Source of the DNA: Marsupella aquatica | Taxonomy: Eukaryota; Marchantiophyta | Length of the DNA stretch: 64,000 bases | Assembly (NCBI GenBank): GCA_973895155.1 | Contig: OZ316898.1 | Coordinates: forward strand, 14,756,001-14,820,000 | Direction: 5' to 3' | Shown: positions 11,201 to 21,106 of the stretch, piece by piece | Numbering within the stretch: position 1 is the first letter of the stretch | How the letters are laid out: each line of letters begins with the position of its first letter | Notes under the pieces: generated by a model | What the model was told of the DNA's origin: nothing | The model's input: only the letters and a program-made list of their open reading frames with translations | The model's database searches: none | Position numbers and translations under genes: made by a program

Positions 11201-11613
11201 CAGAAGAAAGTGTCGCTTCACGGATCCAACAGTTGGAGCAACTCACGGAGACACGAGAAGAGGCTTTGACACATACGGAGCAGGAGCAAGGCAAACGCAA
11301 GTCACATTACGATTCCCGTCTCCGTCGTGTGTCCATTGAGGAGGGAGATTTGGTGCTCCTCTACGATAGCCGCTTCATGCATTTCCCCGGGAAGTTGCAT
11401 ACACGGTGGATGGGACCCTACGTAGTGGATGCCGTCTACTCCAACGGCTCGGTTCAACTCAAGACATTGGAGGGGCAACTACTCAACACACGGATCAATC
11501 AAGAGCGCCTAAAGAAGTACTACACGGAGGAAGAGTATGGTGCTCGCGGGGGCGCTTCGCAATTAAGAGAGGAGCTATGTGACGGGTACCCCGTCACGGG
11601 AAGTCACACATAA
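5215..11613 (+). CDS. gag-pol: Ty3/gypsy gag-pol polyprotein (2,132 aa)
   Basis: A single uninterrupted frame. Gag core is at about residues 145-235. Three CCHC zinc knuckles follow near 428 (CTKCMKFGHAPKECP), 532 and 560. Protease is near 879, with DGGSG in place of the common DSGA. Reverse transcriptase is near 1,290-1,420 (VCQDFRKLN, FIDDF as the YxDD box). RNase H is near 1,541-1,660 (YVDVSGF, TDREALG, HTDHNSL). The integrase HHCC finger is near 1,745-1,790, and its D, D, E residues are near 1,822, 1,884 and 1,921. The order RT, RNase H, integrase defines Ty3/gypsy. No chromodomain is visible at the C-terminus. The ATG at 5,215 is the first in frame after the PBS and leader. All catalytic motifs are present. 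Confidence 0.97.
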   Translation: MPRGRRGGRGSPQHTRTPRSELEGGPSWIGTRRRVAAEERLRLAEERRLPLVLEEQVGVQQEEAQRNEAICPDEEPDIDHEREEGEPFVLVQSELQNLIPELTALPQIISHLSSVLLPVAQQAPLPPVLIQAPAAPMAAAQRTRVQYVPFKGRPKDDPDEWIEEFEGIAEANGESAHKLTIIPGMMRGEAGPWFISLLANVKADWALFKQAFLKEFRSIGVEATSLLKVGQLRMKKKESLRRFLQRFQKLVRRIQARTDDAMRQAWFVAALPSKMGFFVRQAKPTTLAEAIAAAESYTAADATSKRCRRKKLKPVDSSSSEESSGSDSDSSDESEDSESTTESDTTESEAERRRRKKKKLSKKVKKSSHREVILPTVAVTPLSTARRLKEQEARYDELTEQMKALKVHFAGLKPERRKVPVERANVWCTKCMKFGHAPKECPAGEPAKVFQVREEDVEGASYSNPSYAAEGPIEYFMEEPPEANVYSVQPLNPGPRSIHGVSTNAGAPAYSNYPNANPGNRPPYPGVRKIPICYNCRVAGHYANVCPEPTRQGNGDFARLCQLCKGEGHLAPHCPTLEAFKAQPIGAQEKKGPPPPLKEASVNFLTTEAVDTPLITRREETVVNIPKQRMTTITEEVVPLVVVVSPVVEIPVVVVATSTEVEVANPSPPSHEWTHAENLPEEDSDEERRHYSCYRVSTRSGKKKGKSELKQKYKEVHQASTSGTSHEPEVPPMEDSDFDRDNPKLFYPKVGEEVRKQLEELEAQAMQAAIDKDMEEAKARKKAEERVVRWKPGEEVIPPIPPATAYNIAQDILDCPVSATIGQLLRDSSLYRRQVKEILMRRRRRRRLPKVGADPIQVNWVTEDLGAPELTVDINGCAIRFVPVDGGSGVNIMTEETANRLGYTELEPPARAMRLADGARVVPLGCLTKIPTMIGGKSFPLNYLVMRPVRPYGFPILIGRPWLYVAKVTSDWGKRQFRFGIPTITIPWSAESPHGETTTMEEEYDSEVTSDEDEDEVYMVKLISHLTEEDVFGPGVATQEHAVEESVSQVHAVLEEMEDERSKIVEAEPLEIHDREAEDHPEEVEMQAHTIMFDDEQREQFLNDILDDDFREELLSHYKESDVEEIMAHVTKDPPPSRPDQEESDAPVYGGMRLARLEETFDEETRNKLDVIRPEQYTKVEVGEGKTLNIGSKLDATEQRTIQELLKEYQDVFAWSHQDLKGVPPEFGEHSIDLMSGARPVRQRQYRLNPKYSLMVKEEIDRLLDAGFIYPVMHSEWVSPIVIVPKKKGPDGKVKIRVCQDFRKLNDATKKDHYPLPFTDIVLDMVAGWEIYSFLDGYSGYNQIWIREEDQLKTAFTTEWGIFAFRRMPFGLCNAPGMFQRLMMNIFHDFLRRFLEIFIDDFAVYGKRVKHPEHLRLTFQRCRETCLKLHPEKCFFGIEEGILLGHKVSARGIEVDREKVAVWVAVSFPKNVKEVRGFLGCVGYYRRFIKDFAKVAMPLTSMLKKGSEFEPTPSRQAAFDELKKRLLEAPVLITPNWNKEFHVYVDVSGFCIGAVLSQLDDDGRDHPIYFASRQLAPAEKNYSPTDREALGIIYACKKYRHYLLGYKVVFHTDHNSLKYMVNKPDLSGRIARWVLLLQEFNYEVRVRSGKSHSNADFFSRIEGASDSQEIDDRFPDEEVFSVNTEATTWYGEILEFLRTARVPSRLGPERAAVFLRKTGPYLLVKGVLHKYGMDGRLRRCLEEAEIRTVMAALHEEEAGGHFARETTARKILDAGYWWPTLFRDVHRYIQRCDPCQRQGKPGPSSRHPLVPILPLAPFEKWGVDFIGPFTPITRRGRKRYIILATDYATKWVEARATAKDDANTTARFLYEQIFTRFGPPLELVSDRGTHFLNHTIERLTENYLISHRKTTPYHPRANGLTERANGIMGKILNKTVSAHKTDWDLKLLAATYAYNLAHKTTTGHSPYFLVFGQHSLVPVEFEVPTIRILTREREGAEESVASRIQQLEQLTETREEALTHTEQEQGKRKSHYDSRLRRVSIEEGDLVLLYDSRFMHFPGKLHTRWMGPYVVDAVYSNGSVQLKTLEGQLLNTRINQERLKKYYTEEEYGARGGASQLREELCDGYPVTGSHT

Positions 11614-12734
11614 CTGGTTGCAAAGGCCGATACCTTGTTAATAGTCAATGTAAATAAGCCATTTTTTAATTTTTAGTTAATTCCGTCATTATAGGTTGAT
11701 GATGCCCCAGGTGACTTTATATTCTTTCTCTCATAATAGTTCTAAGATTTGCGGCGACCTAAGTGGGCAAATATTTTGGGACCTTGAAACTAGCCAGGAC
11801 CAGCCCCATAGGACTTACCGTTTTGCTTCAAGAGCTATTGTTGAGACCCCCATTGCAAAGTCAGGAGAGGGGGGGGTTTTTTTTTAAATAAATCCCTCCT
11901 CAGGAGGGCGAGTCCCATTAGTGGCCGTCCGAGAGAAAGAGGGGCTGCCTCGCGAGCCCATAGGGCTGCGTGCCCGGGCGATTAATGGGGCTCCGCGAGC
12001 TGAAGGGGCTGCCTCGCGAGCCCATAGGGTTGCGTGCCCGGGCAATTAATGAGGCTCCGCGAGCTGAAGGAGCGCAAGCGAGCGGGGGGGGGGGAGTTAA
12101 AGGGCCTCCCGCGAGCTGGGAGGATCACGCGAGCGGGGGGGAGTTAAAGGGCCTCCCGCGAGCTGGGAGGATCACGCGAGCGGGGGGGAGTTAAAGGGCC
12201 TCCCGCGAGCTGGGAGGATCACGCGAGCGGGGGGGAGTTAAAGGGCCTCCCGCGAGCTGGGAGGATCACGCGAGCGGGGGGGAGTTGAAGGGCCTCCCGC
12301 GAGCCGGGAGGAATGGCCGCGCGCCCTGCATAGGGCCGCGCGCAGGAGGACGCAAGGGTAAGGCCCGAGAAATGGGCCGGGGCGCATGGCGAAGGCGCCA
12401 GGAGTTTTTTCGGTTCTATTTTTTTTCCTTCCTTTTTCTTTCCCTCTTCCTTTTGCACGACCCTCTCATTGCCGAAAGCAAAAACGGGGTTCTTCTCTCT
12501 CTTGCCGGAAGCTCTCTCCAGATTCTAATTATTTTTGAAGCTCTCTCTTTCATGGTGGATTAGTGGGGCTTGCTGGCGTCATTCTTCCAGGCATTAGTGG
12601 CGGCCGCACGGAGTAGTGACGGGAAATTGAGAGAATTTAAGTGATCGGGCTACGGGGGCTGTTTCGGGCCAGGGAATTGACATTGCCACGGGTGACGGGA
12701 TTGGTGATTGAGAAATTGATTTCGGGATGCATGG
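11614..12734 (+). other. Internal spacer of element 1 (second copy)
   Basis: Same content as 871-1,991: purine tract, two 65-bp GC-rich units and the 47-bp array (12,078-12,316). No gene seen. Confidence 0.6.
12078..12316. repeat. 47-bp G-rich tandem repeat (second copy)
   Basis: Identical in layout to the array at 1,335-1,573, with the same unit number and same G-run lengths as far as can be read. This argues for very recent duplication. Confidence 0.9.
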
Positions 12735-14591
12735 ATGCTAGATCAACCAGAGTTTAGTGCGTCACGCATTCGGAGATACAAGGCTGCTTACCGTGACTAC
12801 GTGGAGACTCGGATTACACGGGAAAGGGAAGAGAGAGAAGTTATGATGAGCACGGGATTGGCAGCGGGTTCCTCACCGGTGGGTAGGAAGATTTTTCGTC
12901 GAATTTATCCCAAGACCTCCACCAAGGTGATGGAGGATTGTCGGAACATTTTCCAAGCCACCGGGCTTACAGAATTCATGAAGGTGGAGATTACCATCCC
13001 TTCAGGGAAGAGCTGGGACATTGAGGCCGGGATGGAGTTCCGAACGGAGGGAATCTACTTTGAATGTCTCAAACGTGTAGTGCCCCATGTGGAGTTGGCT
13101 AAGCTATTGTTTCTTGAGAATCAGAAATTCTCATTCACACCTCGGAATATCAGGGGAGAACTCACGTTGAAAATGGTGGCCACTTGGGTGACCAATCCTA
13201 CCTCCACCACCGCCATCCCTCTTTCTGCTGTCAAGGATGTTGAGTATAAGGGCTTCCTGGCCAAGGTGCATCAACGGGTTCTTGGCAACGTGCAATCCGG
13301 AGTGCTGAATGAGGAGCATTTCGTGGTAGCTATGGACATCAAGAACTACCCAGCCCATGTGTACGGATGGTGGTGCTACGGATTGAAGAAGCTATTGGCC
13401 GCTGAGCCCGGGAGTGTGAAACCAGGTGGGGCTGTACATTTGATGGGGTCATTTGTATTGGCCAGGGCAGAAGGGTTGATTGGTTCTCCGGGGCATGAAG
13501 ACACGGGATCATCTCTCACCACGGAGATCCGGAGTATTGCCACTACCGTTTTAGGGAAGCTCACGGAGGAATCATTGTCTGCTGGTGGGGAGGATAATAG
13601 AGAAGAAGAGAACCAGGAGGATGATTGCACATTGGAGTGGCTTGAATCACTCGTGGGAGATCCGAAACAGCCTCTGGAATACAACATTCCGGATGTTTAC
13701 TTGGCAGAGCTACGGGATTTCAGAGAGGGAGTCCACGAGGGACTCAAGCTAGTCCACGCATTGAGGGAGTCTCTCAAGCACGCCACAGTCAAAGTAGAGA
13801 CGTTAGAGCAGAGCATCCTGTCACTGAAGGAGGTGATCAAGACCAAGGAGCAGACCATTCATGAGAAGGTCAGGCACATCAATGCAGCTCACGTAGAGAT
13901 CACCAACTTGAAGGGAGCTTTGTCCACCAAGGCCAAGGAAGCAGAAGAAGTAGGAGCGTTGAGGCAAGCATTGGCCAAAGAGAAGCAAAATTCTGGAGAA
14001 GTGATGGAGTGGAGGAACCAGGTGGGAGCACTACGGAGTCAGGTGGCAGCCTTTGAGACACGAGCGAAGAGAAGTGAGGCCCTGAGTCTAGGGAAACGGA
14101 AGAGTCCCGGCACACCTGGCTCCACACTTTCCCCGGATGTGATCTCCCAAGCTATCGAGATGGTGGTGAAGGAGGTTAGTGGGAAGTATGGACCCTTGTT
14201 GGATGGAGCCAAGAAGAGTCAGGAGAAGAGTAAGAGCTTGGAGAAGAAGCTCCGGGAGGTACGGAAATCGTTACGGGAGGCTCAGGTCAGTACGGGGATG
14301 CCACCCAGGTCTGTCACCCCCGGGACTCCCATGGCCACGGGGCAAGTTCTACCGTTGGAGTTGCGGTCCGGAGAAGAGGCTACCCTCTGGAAGGACACAA
14401 TTGGTGAGGGGTACATCAAGGCGTGGCAGGCCTTGGCTGCTTTGAGGAAGCGCGGGAGCAGCAGCACTAAGAGTACTCCGTCGAAGAAGAAGAAAAGTAC
14501 GGTGGCACTCACTCCCGTGAGTGATGAGGAGGAGGACCACTCACGGGGCACAAGTCCGGGCACCGAGAGCGAAGAAGAAGAGGAGGATTAG
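12735..14591 (+). CDS. Retrotransposon extra ORF, 618-aa coiled-coil protein (second copy)
   Basis: Intact and identical to the ORF at 1,992-3,848 except for Gly instead of Asp near residue 459 (SPGTPG versus SPDTPG). It has the same globular N-terminal part, central coiled coil and lysine/acidic tail. It belongs to the complete element 1 and ends about 55 bp before the putative 3' LTR. Function unknown; a structural or nucleic-acid-associated role is only a guess from the charged coiled coil. The ORF probably needs a subgenomic, spliced or separate transcript because pol ends with a stop 1.1 kb upstream. Confidence 0.8.
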   Translation: MLDQPEFSASRIRRYKAAYRDYVETRITREREEREVMMSTGLAAGSSPVGRKIFRRIYPKTSTKVMEDCRNIFQATGLTEFMKVEITIPSGKSWDIEAGMEFRTEGIYFECLKRVVPHVELAKLLFLENQKFSFTPRNIRGELTLKMVATWVTNPTSTTAIPLSAVKDVEYKGFLAKVHQRVLGNVQSGVLNEEHFVVAMDIKNYPAHVYGWWCYGLKKLLAAEPGSVKPGGAVHLMGSFVLARAEGLIGSPGHEDTGSSLTTEIRSIATTVLGKLTEESLSAGGEDNREEENQEDDCTLEWLESLVGDPKQPLEYNIPDVYLAELRDFREGVHEGLKLVHALRESLKHATVKVETLEQSILSLKEVIKTKEQTIHEKVRHINAAHVEITNLKGALSTKAKEAEEVGALRQALAKEKQNSGEVMEWRNQVGALRSQVAAFETRAKRSEALSLGKRKSPGTPGSTLSPDVISQAIEMVVKEVSGKYGPLLDGAKKSQEKSKSLEKKLREVRKSLREAQVSTGMPPRSVTPGTPMATGQVLPLELRSGEEATLWKDTIGEGYIKAWQALAALRKRGSSSTKSTPSKKKKSTVALTPVSDEEEDHSRGTSPGTESEEEEED

Positions 14592-14646
14592 ATAGGCGTA
14601 CGGACGTGGGTGTACGGCCTCCAGATTTCCAACATTTTAGTGGGGG

Positions 14647-15702
14647 GTCACTCATGGGCTTGTTGGGATGAGCTCGCGGAGCTGATTCCAACAAGAGGCG
14701 GCGCTCCTCAAACGGAGCCAGGATGAGCAAGTTATGGCCTGGAGAACTTATGTTTTTGCGGTACGGAAACGGCCATAACTCAGGCGTCTGAAGTCCGTTG
14801 AGGGAGCGACTTAGTGATTCGGAAGCAGGAAAAGAAGAGCTATCCAGGGGTGAGCTCAGGTGTGCACTTGGAAGGGCACCTAGTTTCGGCCATTTTGGGG
14901 TGCCTCTCACTTTCAGGGTTCACGTGTACTGTTGGGGCGCCGTCGAAGGCACCGTCGGCCCCCTTGTTTTGGGTTTAGGGTTTTAGCAGCATGTGTGTGC
15001 CGCATGCTCCTCTTCAGTTTAAGGATTTCTCTTAGTGCAAGGTTTTAGCGGCGCCGCTAGGGTAGCCGCCACCGTTGTGACCCTGTGAGGGGTGCTTTGG
15101 TGTGATTTTTCAGTATTTAGGGGGATAGCCCCGAAGTAGTTAGGGGGACTCAGTGTGAAGTTAGCAAGGAGGGATAGAGTGGAGCCTGAGGAGTTTGAAA
15201 GCGTGTTCAGAGTAGTGAGGGGGAGCCATACTCATTGTCCGGAGAGGCAGGAGTTGAGTAGACGGCAGGAGGCCGGGTTACTCATGCAATGTGTATCGTT
15301 TTTCCCAAGAGATATGGATCTGTACATTTGACTTGATGGGCTTTTGTTGTGTGTTCCTTCTCCCTTTTTCGCTTTCCGAATTGTGTTCTCCCGTTCTATG
15401 ATTTGAAGAAACTTGCTTGGTTTGAGTCGGCCTTGTGAGTAGGGGTGGTGACAGCACTCTTTGGGTGACTCCGAGTGAAGGTGTAGTGGGGTAGTCGGCA
15501 GGACTTGATCAAAAGCTGTGGGGTGAGGGTAGTCGGTAGACTTGATCAAAACCTACATTTCCGGGAGCGGAAACCAAAATACTCATCCTGGTGTGAAAAG
15601 AATCCAAATAGCGTCCCTCCACGACCCCGTAATACGATACCAACGGTTTAAGCGAAGAAAAGTGCGGTTTGCACGTATTAACCGTTGGAGAGGCAAGTGA
15701 CA
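14647..15702 (+). repeat. 3' LTR of gypsy element 1
   Basis: Copy of 3,904-4,959 with about one substitution. It is preceded by a G-rich tract (AGTGGGGGG) acting as the polypurine tract and ends ...AGTGACA. The next base begins codons of another gypsy integrase in the opposite orientation. Confidence 0.7.
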
Positions 15703-16597
15703 AAATGTAGGAATCTCAAGTTGCATGGGTACCAGGGCTTCCTGTCCAAAGGTTAAGAAAAAGGGTGTATGACCGGTAGTGGATTTATAGGCTAAATTGT
15801 AAGCAAAAACAACAGCAAACAATTTATCATCCCAATTGAGTTTGTTCTGAGCTACGGTTTTGTTCAATATCTTTCCTATAATTCCATTTGCTCATTCTGT
15901 CAACCCATTTGCCTTTGGGTGGTAGGGAGTAGTAGGCCTATGTCTAACTAAATACTGCTCATTTAAACGACTAATTATATCATTCAGAAAATGGGTTCCT
16001 CTATCACTAACTAATTCTAGGGGTGCGCCATACCTGGTGAAGATCTGCTCATACATGAATCGAGCCGTAGTAATTGCATCATCCTTCGTTGTCGGCCTGG
16101 CCTCTACCCACTTAGTTGCATAATCCGTGGCCAAGATTATGTACTTGTTTCTTCGAGGATGGGTCAATGGTTTCAGAGGTCCCATGTAGTCAATACCCCA
16201 TTTCTCAAATGGTGCCAGAGGTAGAATAGGGTGCAGTGGATGTCTTGTGGACGCCCTTGGTCCTCCCACTCGTTGACAAGGGTCGCATTGTTTGATAAAC
16301 TGATAGACATCCTTGTGCAAGGTGGGCCACCAGTAACCGGCATTTAATATCTTTTTAGACGTGGTTGCTAGAGCAAAATGTCCTCCGGCTTCCTCCCCAT
16401 GCATAGCCCGTAGGACTCGTTTTACCTCTCCTCTTTCCAAACACCTTTGAATCGTGCCGCTGATTCCATACGTACCTGTGTAGGATGCCCTTAATGCACT
16501 GATACTGTCTGACCTTCCGTAGAAAGACTGCAGCTTGCTCTCTATTTAGCCCTGGCTATAATCTGGAGGTGCTGAGAAATTGTAAAATCTCAGGGTA
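15703..16597 (-). pseudogene. Element 2 gypsy integrase (broken)
   Basis: Minus-strand coding for the HHCC finger (HGEEAGGHFA, CDPCQRVG), first catalytic Asp region (WGIDYMGPL), second (LVSDRGTHFLN) and third (YHPKANGLTE). It is clearly homologous to the integrase of element 1 but diverged. The frame carries a TGA where element 1 has Arg in TERANG (about 15,892), a TAG near 16,550 and frame disruption near 16,441. The 3' part stops abruptly at 15,703 where element 1 inserted. The upstream border at 16,597 is the 2.4-kb insertion. The rest of the gene lies outside the window or was lost. Confidence 0.9.
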
Positions 16598-18970
16598 TGT
16601 GACGCCAATGACATGGTCCTTATTTTGTAATCTGATTAAGTAGGTTGCTGTATGCAAGGAGTAGCTATTGATATTGCATAACAATTAGCAAGATGGCAAG
16701 AATAAGGGCAATCATGGCGTTAAGAGTAGGGAAATAAAAGCTATGTCGCAGGTGGTCGGCGACCATATCTCTTTCAATATGTCACCAAATCCGGATCTGT
16801 AAAGAGCATTGGAAAGATCTGGTCAAGGCGAGTAAAATCGATATAAAACACTCGGGAAACGGAGGTGTATTAAGAAAGATACGGCCTGATTAGTGTGACG
16901 GGTTAACTTGTGGCCGGAATTAGCGGATTCGGCTTCAGTTTCGGGTTAACCCAAGCTCGACCACGGCTTAGCTTATGTGAGCACGGCTTCAGCTTAGCTC
17001 AGGTCAGCACGGCTTCAGCTTAGCTTAGGTAAGCACGGCTTCAGCTTATCTCAGGTAAGAACGGCTTCAGCTTAGCTCAGGTCAGCACGGCTTCAGCTTA
17101 GCTCAGGTCAACACGGCTTCAGCTTAGCTCAGGTCAGCGCGGCCTCAGGTTAGCATAGGTAAGCTCGGATTCGGGCTCAGCTTAGGCTAGGTTAGCGGAT
17201 AGCGGATAGCGGGTAGCGGCCTAACCCGAGACCACGGGTTAGCTCTACTCGGGTTAGATAGGATAGCTAGGTTAGCCAAACTCGGGTTAGCTATGTAACT
17301 CGGGTTAGCGCAGCAGTGAGTACCCCCTCTCGGTTGCGGGGGCATAACTCTCTATGTATTTGACCAAATCGGCTATAATTGACCTCGTTGGAAAGAGGAG
17401 CTCAAGCCGCTTCCAACGCTGCTATCCACGCAGAAAATGGTTAAATAGAGAAATCGGGAGAGGAGGCGCAAGCTCGCGAAAACCAGGGAGGAGGGCCGAA
17501 TCCGAAGTACATAGCCAATTCGAGATAGAAATAAAGTTGCGAGTTAGGGTTCAGTAGTTAGAGATAGTGGCGGCTCTGTTAGGGCTGGGATGGGGCTCCA
17601 GCAGCGTAGTATCCACCCATTTGGGCTCAGTATGAGAGAGTATATAGAGCATCCCTCCGGTAGAGGCAGGGGGGACTTCAGTTGTGTGATCTCACTTAGA
17701 CTGAGTAGCGGGGAGGAGCTCTGTGCAAGCAAGGCTGGACTTGGACGCTGCGTGTTGGGGAGAGCTTGGTTGTGCTATTACTCAGGGAGTAATCAGCCAA
17801 GCTTCACAGCAACGGGTTGCTAGGTTTGCGAGCTGGATTGTGGCTCTTTCTAGTGGGCAGCACAACTGGGTTCTTTTCCCCCGATACAGAGCCTTGGTGA
17901 TAGGTGATGTATTGGTGATTGTAAACTGTGGGGAGGATTTCAATTCGATTTGCGGTGGGCACATTAGGGAGGCTGAGGTACTGATTAAGGGGCAGCAGGA
18001 GGAGCATTTACAGTTCAGTCTGGCAAGGCTACGTGATCCATGGGGAGTCCCGGCCTTTGTCTGGTGGAGAGCACTAAGGGATCTATGGCCAGAGCTGAGC
18101 TTGCAGGGCAAGCGTGAGGCCGGGCCTCATTGCAGTCTGGGATAGATCGCCGTTAGGCCTGGTACCAGCTTTGAAGTCGAGTCAACTATGCATGCGTAAC
18201 TTGACGTTCTGAATTGGAGGTGTGAGATCTGTATGTGCCCCCAAGAATGAAGTGCAGTGAAGGAGGTTGAGTTCAGGATTGAGCTTGCATGGCAAGCACG
18301 GGGCTTGCAGGGCAAGCACGTCACAATCTGGAGGAGACAGCCTTCGGCCCTAGTGTTCGGATCAAGTGTTCTCAGTGAACTATTGTGCACATCTTTGAAT
18401 CTAATTGAGTTTTCCTCTCAGGCCTCATTTCTCTCATGGATGTGTGTGTGTGTGAGGCAATCTGAGTGTATGATGGAACTAGTAGCGCCACTGAGAGGTG
18501 TACCGGGTGCATTGAAGCGGGCTGGGTGAGGACTGTCATAGCTCTGATTGTTGAGAGTGGAATGGCAGAGTGGTGGGGCAATGGCTTAGAAGTCCCTAAG
18601 CCGGGAATCAGTCAGGAGTCACTGGTTTATGGGTACATTCCGGCGGCGGAATAGAAACATACCTATGACAGTAAGCATATGTATAGACCTATGCGCACCG
18701 TAGCGCTAGGCCCTATGTGTACGGGCCCGATATGAAGACCCCTTCTCACCAGAACTATCATGAGCGCAGATCTGATCCCCAACCTTGGTTCCTTGGGATT
18801 GAGCTTGGGTGATGTGTGATAGAGTCTTGCTATGATAGTCTGGTGTTAAGGGCATAAACTGGTGTTTACCGGCATTCACAACATCCCTTCGTGATCCTCA
18901 GGTACAAGGAGATGGTTTTGGCACCCATAGTGACGTTTTTGGTGTTAAGACCCATGTCAATCGCGTGACT
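16598..18970. mobile_element. 2,373-bp insertion with 5-bp target duplication (solo LTR or non-autonomous element)
   Basis: Both sides carry GGGTA (16,593-16,597 and 18,971-18,975). Removing the insert plus one copy restores a continuous element 2 reading frame across the RNase H/integrase linker. The ends are imperfect inverted repeats (TGTGACGCCAATGACATGG against AGTCACGCGATTGACATGG), fitting a solo LTR or a small TIR element. The interior has a repeat array and no convincing gene. Short similarity near 18,635 (CCGGC and AAACATACCTA) to the LTR at about 41,620 favours a gypsy solo LTR. Confidence 0.75.
16970..17170. repeat. Imperfect tandem repeat, roughly 26-bp units
   Basis: About seven units around CACGGCTTCAGCTTAGCTC, degenerating into GGTTAGC-rich sequence up to about 17,310. 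It lies inside the 2.4-kb insertion. Confidence 0.8.
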
Positions 18971-21106
18971 GGGTACCATGTATCAGCTATTTCCACAACA
19001 AATAGCTCCTCGTCGGGAAATCGATCATTGATGCAATCTGTGGCAGGTTCACCTGTGATCCTTGAAAAGAAGTCGGCATTGGCGTGTAGCTTTCTTGGCT
19101 TGATTTTTAGCTCGTAGTCAAACTCCTGTAATAGCAAAATCCATCTTGCTACCCTGCCTGTAAGGTCCGGCTTATTTACTAGGTACTTCAAACTTTCATG
19201 ATCGGTATGAAAGATTACTTTGTACCCTAGTAAATAATGCCTAAACTTTTTACAGGAATAAATGACTCCTAATGCTTCTCTTTCTGTGGTGGAGTAATTG
19301 CGTTCGGCATCGGCAAGTTGGCAGCTTGCAAAGTATATGGGATGGTCCCTTCCTTTCTCATCCAACTGACTTAGTACTAAGCCGATACAGAAGCCTGAGA
19401 CATCTACAAAGACATGAAAATCCTTGTTCCAGTCTGGTGCTATCATGATTGGGGCCTCTACTAACATTTGCTTCAATTCTACTACTGCTGTTACTCATTC
19501 TGGTGTGGGTTCAAAGTCTGCACCTGCTTTGAGCATGTTGGTTAATGGTAAAGCTAGTTTGGCAAAGTCCTTGATGAACCGACGATAATAGCCAATGCAC
19601 CCCAAGAAGGATCTCACATCCTTTATGTTCTTAGGTTGCATGATATCTAGCCATACTGCTAGCTTATCCTTATCAATCTCAATGCCCTTCTTTGATACCT
19701 TGTGACCTAGTAGCACACCCTCTGTTACTCCAAAGAAACATTTATCGGGGTGTAACTTGAGACCTACCTCTCTGCATCTCATGAAGGTTTTCCTGAGGTA
19801 TTTAGCATGTTTTGATGCCTTCCCAAACACTGCAAAGTCATCAATGAAGATTTCCATGAACTTTCTCAAGTAGTCGTGGAAAATGTTCACCATTAATCAT
19901 TGGAACATTGCTGGTGCGTTACAGAGTCCAAACGGCATACGATTGAAGACATAGATCCCCCATTCCGTGATGAAGGCCATCTTGATTTGGTCCTCCTGCC
20001 TAATCCTGATTTGGTTATAACCAGAGTATCCATCCATGAATGAGTATAGTTCATGACTGGCTACCATGTCTAGTACCATATCAGTAAAGGGTAAAGGAAA
20101 ATGGTCTTTTAACGTAGCCTCATTCAACTTCCTGTAATCTTGACAAACCCGGATCTTTGGTTTACCATCGGGTCCAGCTTTCTTGGGAACTATCACAATT
20201 GGAGACACCCAGTCTGAGTGTAGGACTGGAGTGATGAATCCGGCTTCTCCTAGCTTGTCAATTTCAGTTTTTACCATCAGGGAATACTTAGGGTTCATCC
20301 TTCGAATCGGTTGTCGAAATGATTTGGCCCCTAACATGAGATCGATTCGGTGTTCTCCTAGTTTTGGGTCTACTCCCTTCATATCTTGGTGACTCCATGC
20401 GAACACATCCTGAAATTCAATTAGTAATTCACTGATCTCCTTCTCGAGCTCAGGTGTCAGGTCCCTCCCTAAGTTCAGTTCCCTTCCTTCTCCTAAGTCG
20501 AGCTTCCGGTATTGCCGTGCTTGGATCATATTAATCTGCTTCTTCAAATTCGGGTCCAGCTCGGCTTCCAGCCTTTCCAGTCTCATACCTCCATAGACTG
20601 GAATCTTGGCAGTACTAGCTGAGTAATTGGTTGACTTAATTTCTCCCTAGTTCTCAACAGACTGTTCCCTTGCCGTTCTGCTCGGTTTTGATTTAGTTGT
20701 CGGCTTCCCTTCCTGACTCGGTTTTGGATTCTTCCAGTGCATGTCATCTATTATTGCTTCTTGAGGGTCAGCCGTCGTGCTCTTCCGGCTTCTAGTAGGG
20801 CCTCAATTTGCTATGTCCTTGAGATCGGCTTGTAAGACGATCCCCTTGTATTTAATTTGTTGCCGGGGATAGATGGCGTTGTGGATCCTGTCGGCTCTGC
20901 CACAACGCCTGAGGAAAATCCACGGTCCCTGCTGTAGCTCCCCACTTAACTATTTCACCCAACTGGTCCACCTTTGGTGCTTCCTCCGGGATTGAAGCTA
21001 AAAAGGTGGATTCTATGGTAAAGCAATCCTCGACCTCTTCTTCACCTTCCTCCAAGTCACTTTCCATAGGTTCTTGCCATAATCCGCTGGGGGGTACCTC
21101 TGTGTT
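18971..21106 (-). pseudogene. Element 2 gypsy reverse transcriptase / RNase H (broken)
   Basis: Minus strand. RT motifs VCQDYRKLN, MDGYSGYNQI, MPFGLCNAPAMFQ and FIDDFAVFG are followed by RNase H motifs HVFVDVSGF, TEREALGV and HTDHESLKY, in the same order as element 1. In-frame TGA codons stand near 19,895 and 19,495 where element 1 has Arg; both fit CGA to TGA. The 5' part (about 20,600-21,106) is frame-damaged, and the protease seen in element 1 is missing. Near 21,106 the sequence matches the post-gag EVPP linker of element 1, and element A then interrupts it. Confidence 0.9.

Larger units (their letters stand above)
3904..15702 (+). mobile_element. Full-length Ty3/gypsy retrotransposon (element 1), about 11.8 kb
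   Basis: Order: LTR, PBS, leader with two hairpins, gag-pol, spacer, extra ORF, LTR. Both ORFs are intact and the LTRs differ at about one site, so the copy may still be able to move. The right flank starts at once within the integrase codons of element 2 on the other strand, so it is an insertion into an older gypsy element. Because the 5' LTR is shared with another copy, no target duplication can be read on the left. PBS type and the extra ORF point to a non-chromodomain Athila/Tat-like lineage; this placement is from memory of such elements. Confidence 0.85.

Noticed and set aside
17723-18145. 140-aa plus-strand ORF in the 2.4-kb insertion, with an overlapping 109-aa minus-strand ORF
   Set aside because: No recognisable motif, both strands open over the same stretch, and it lies in LTR-like DNA; treated as chance.
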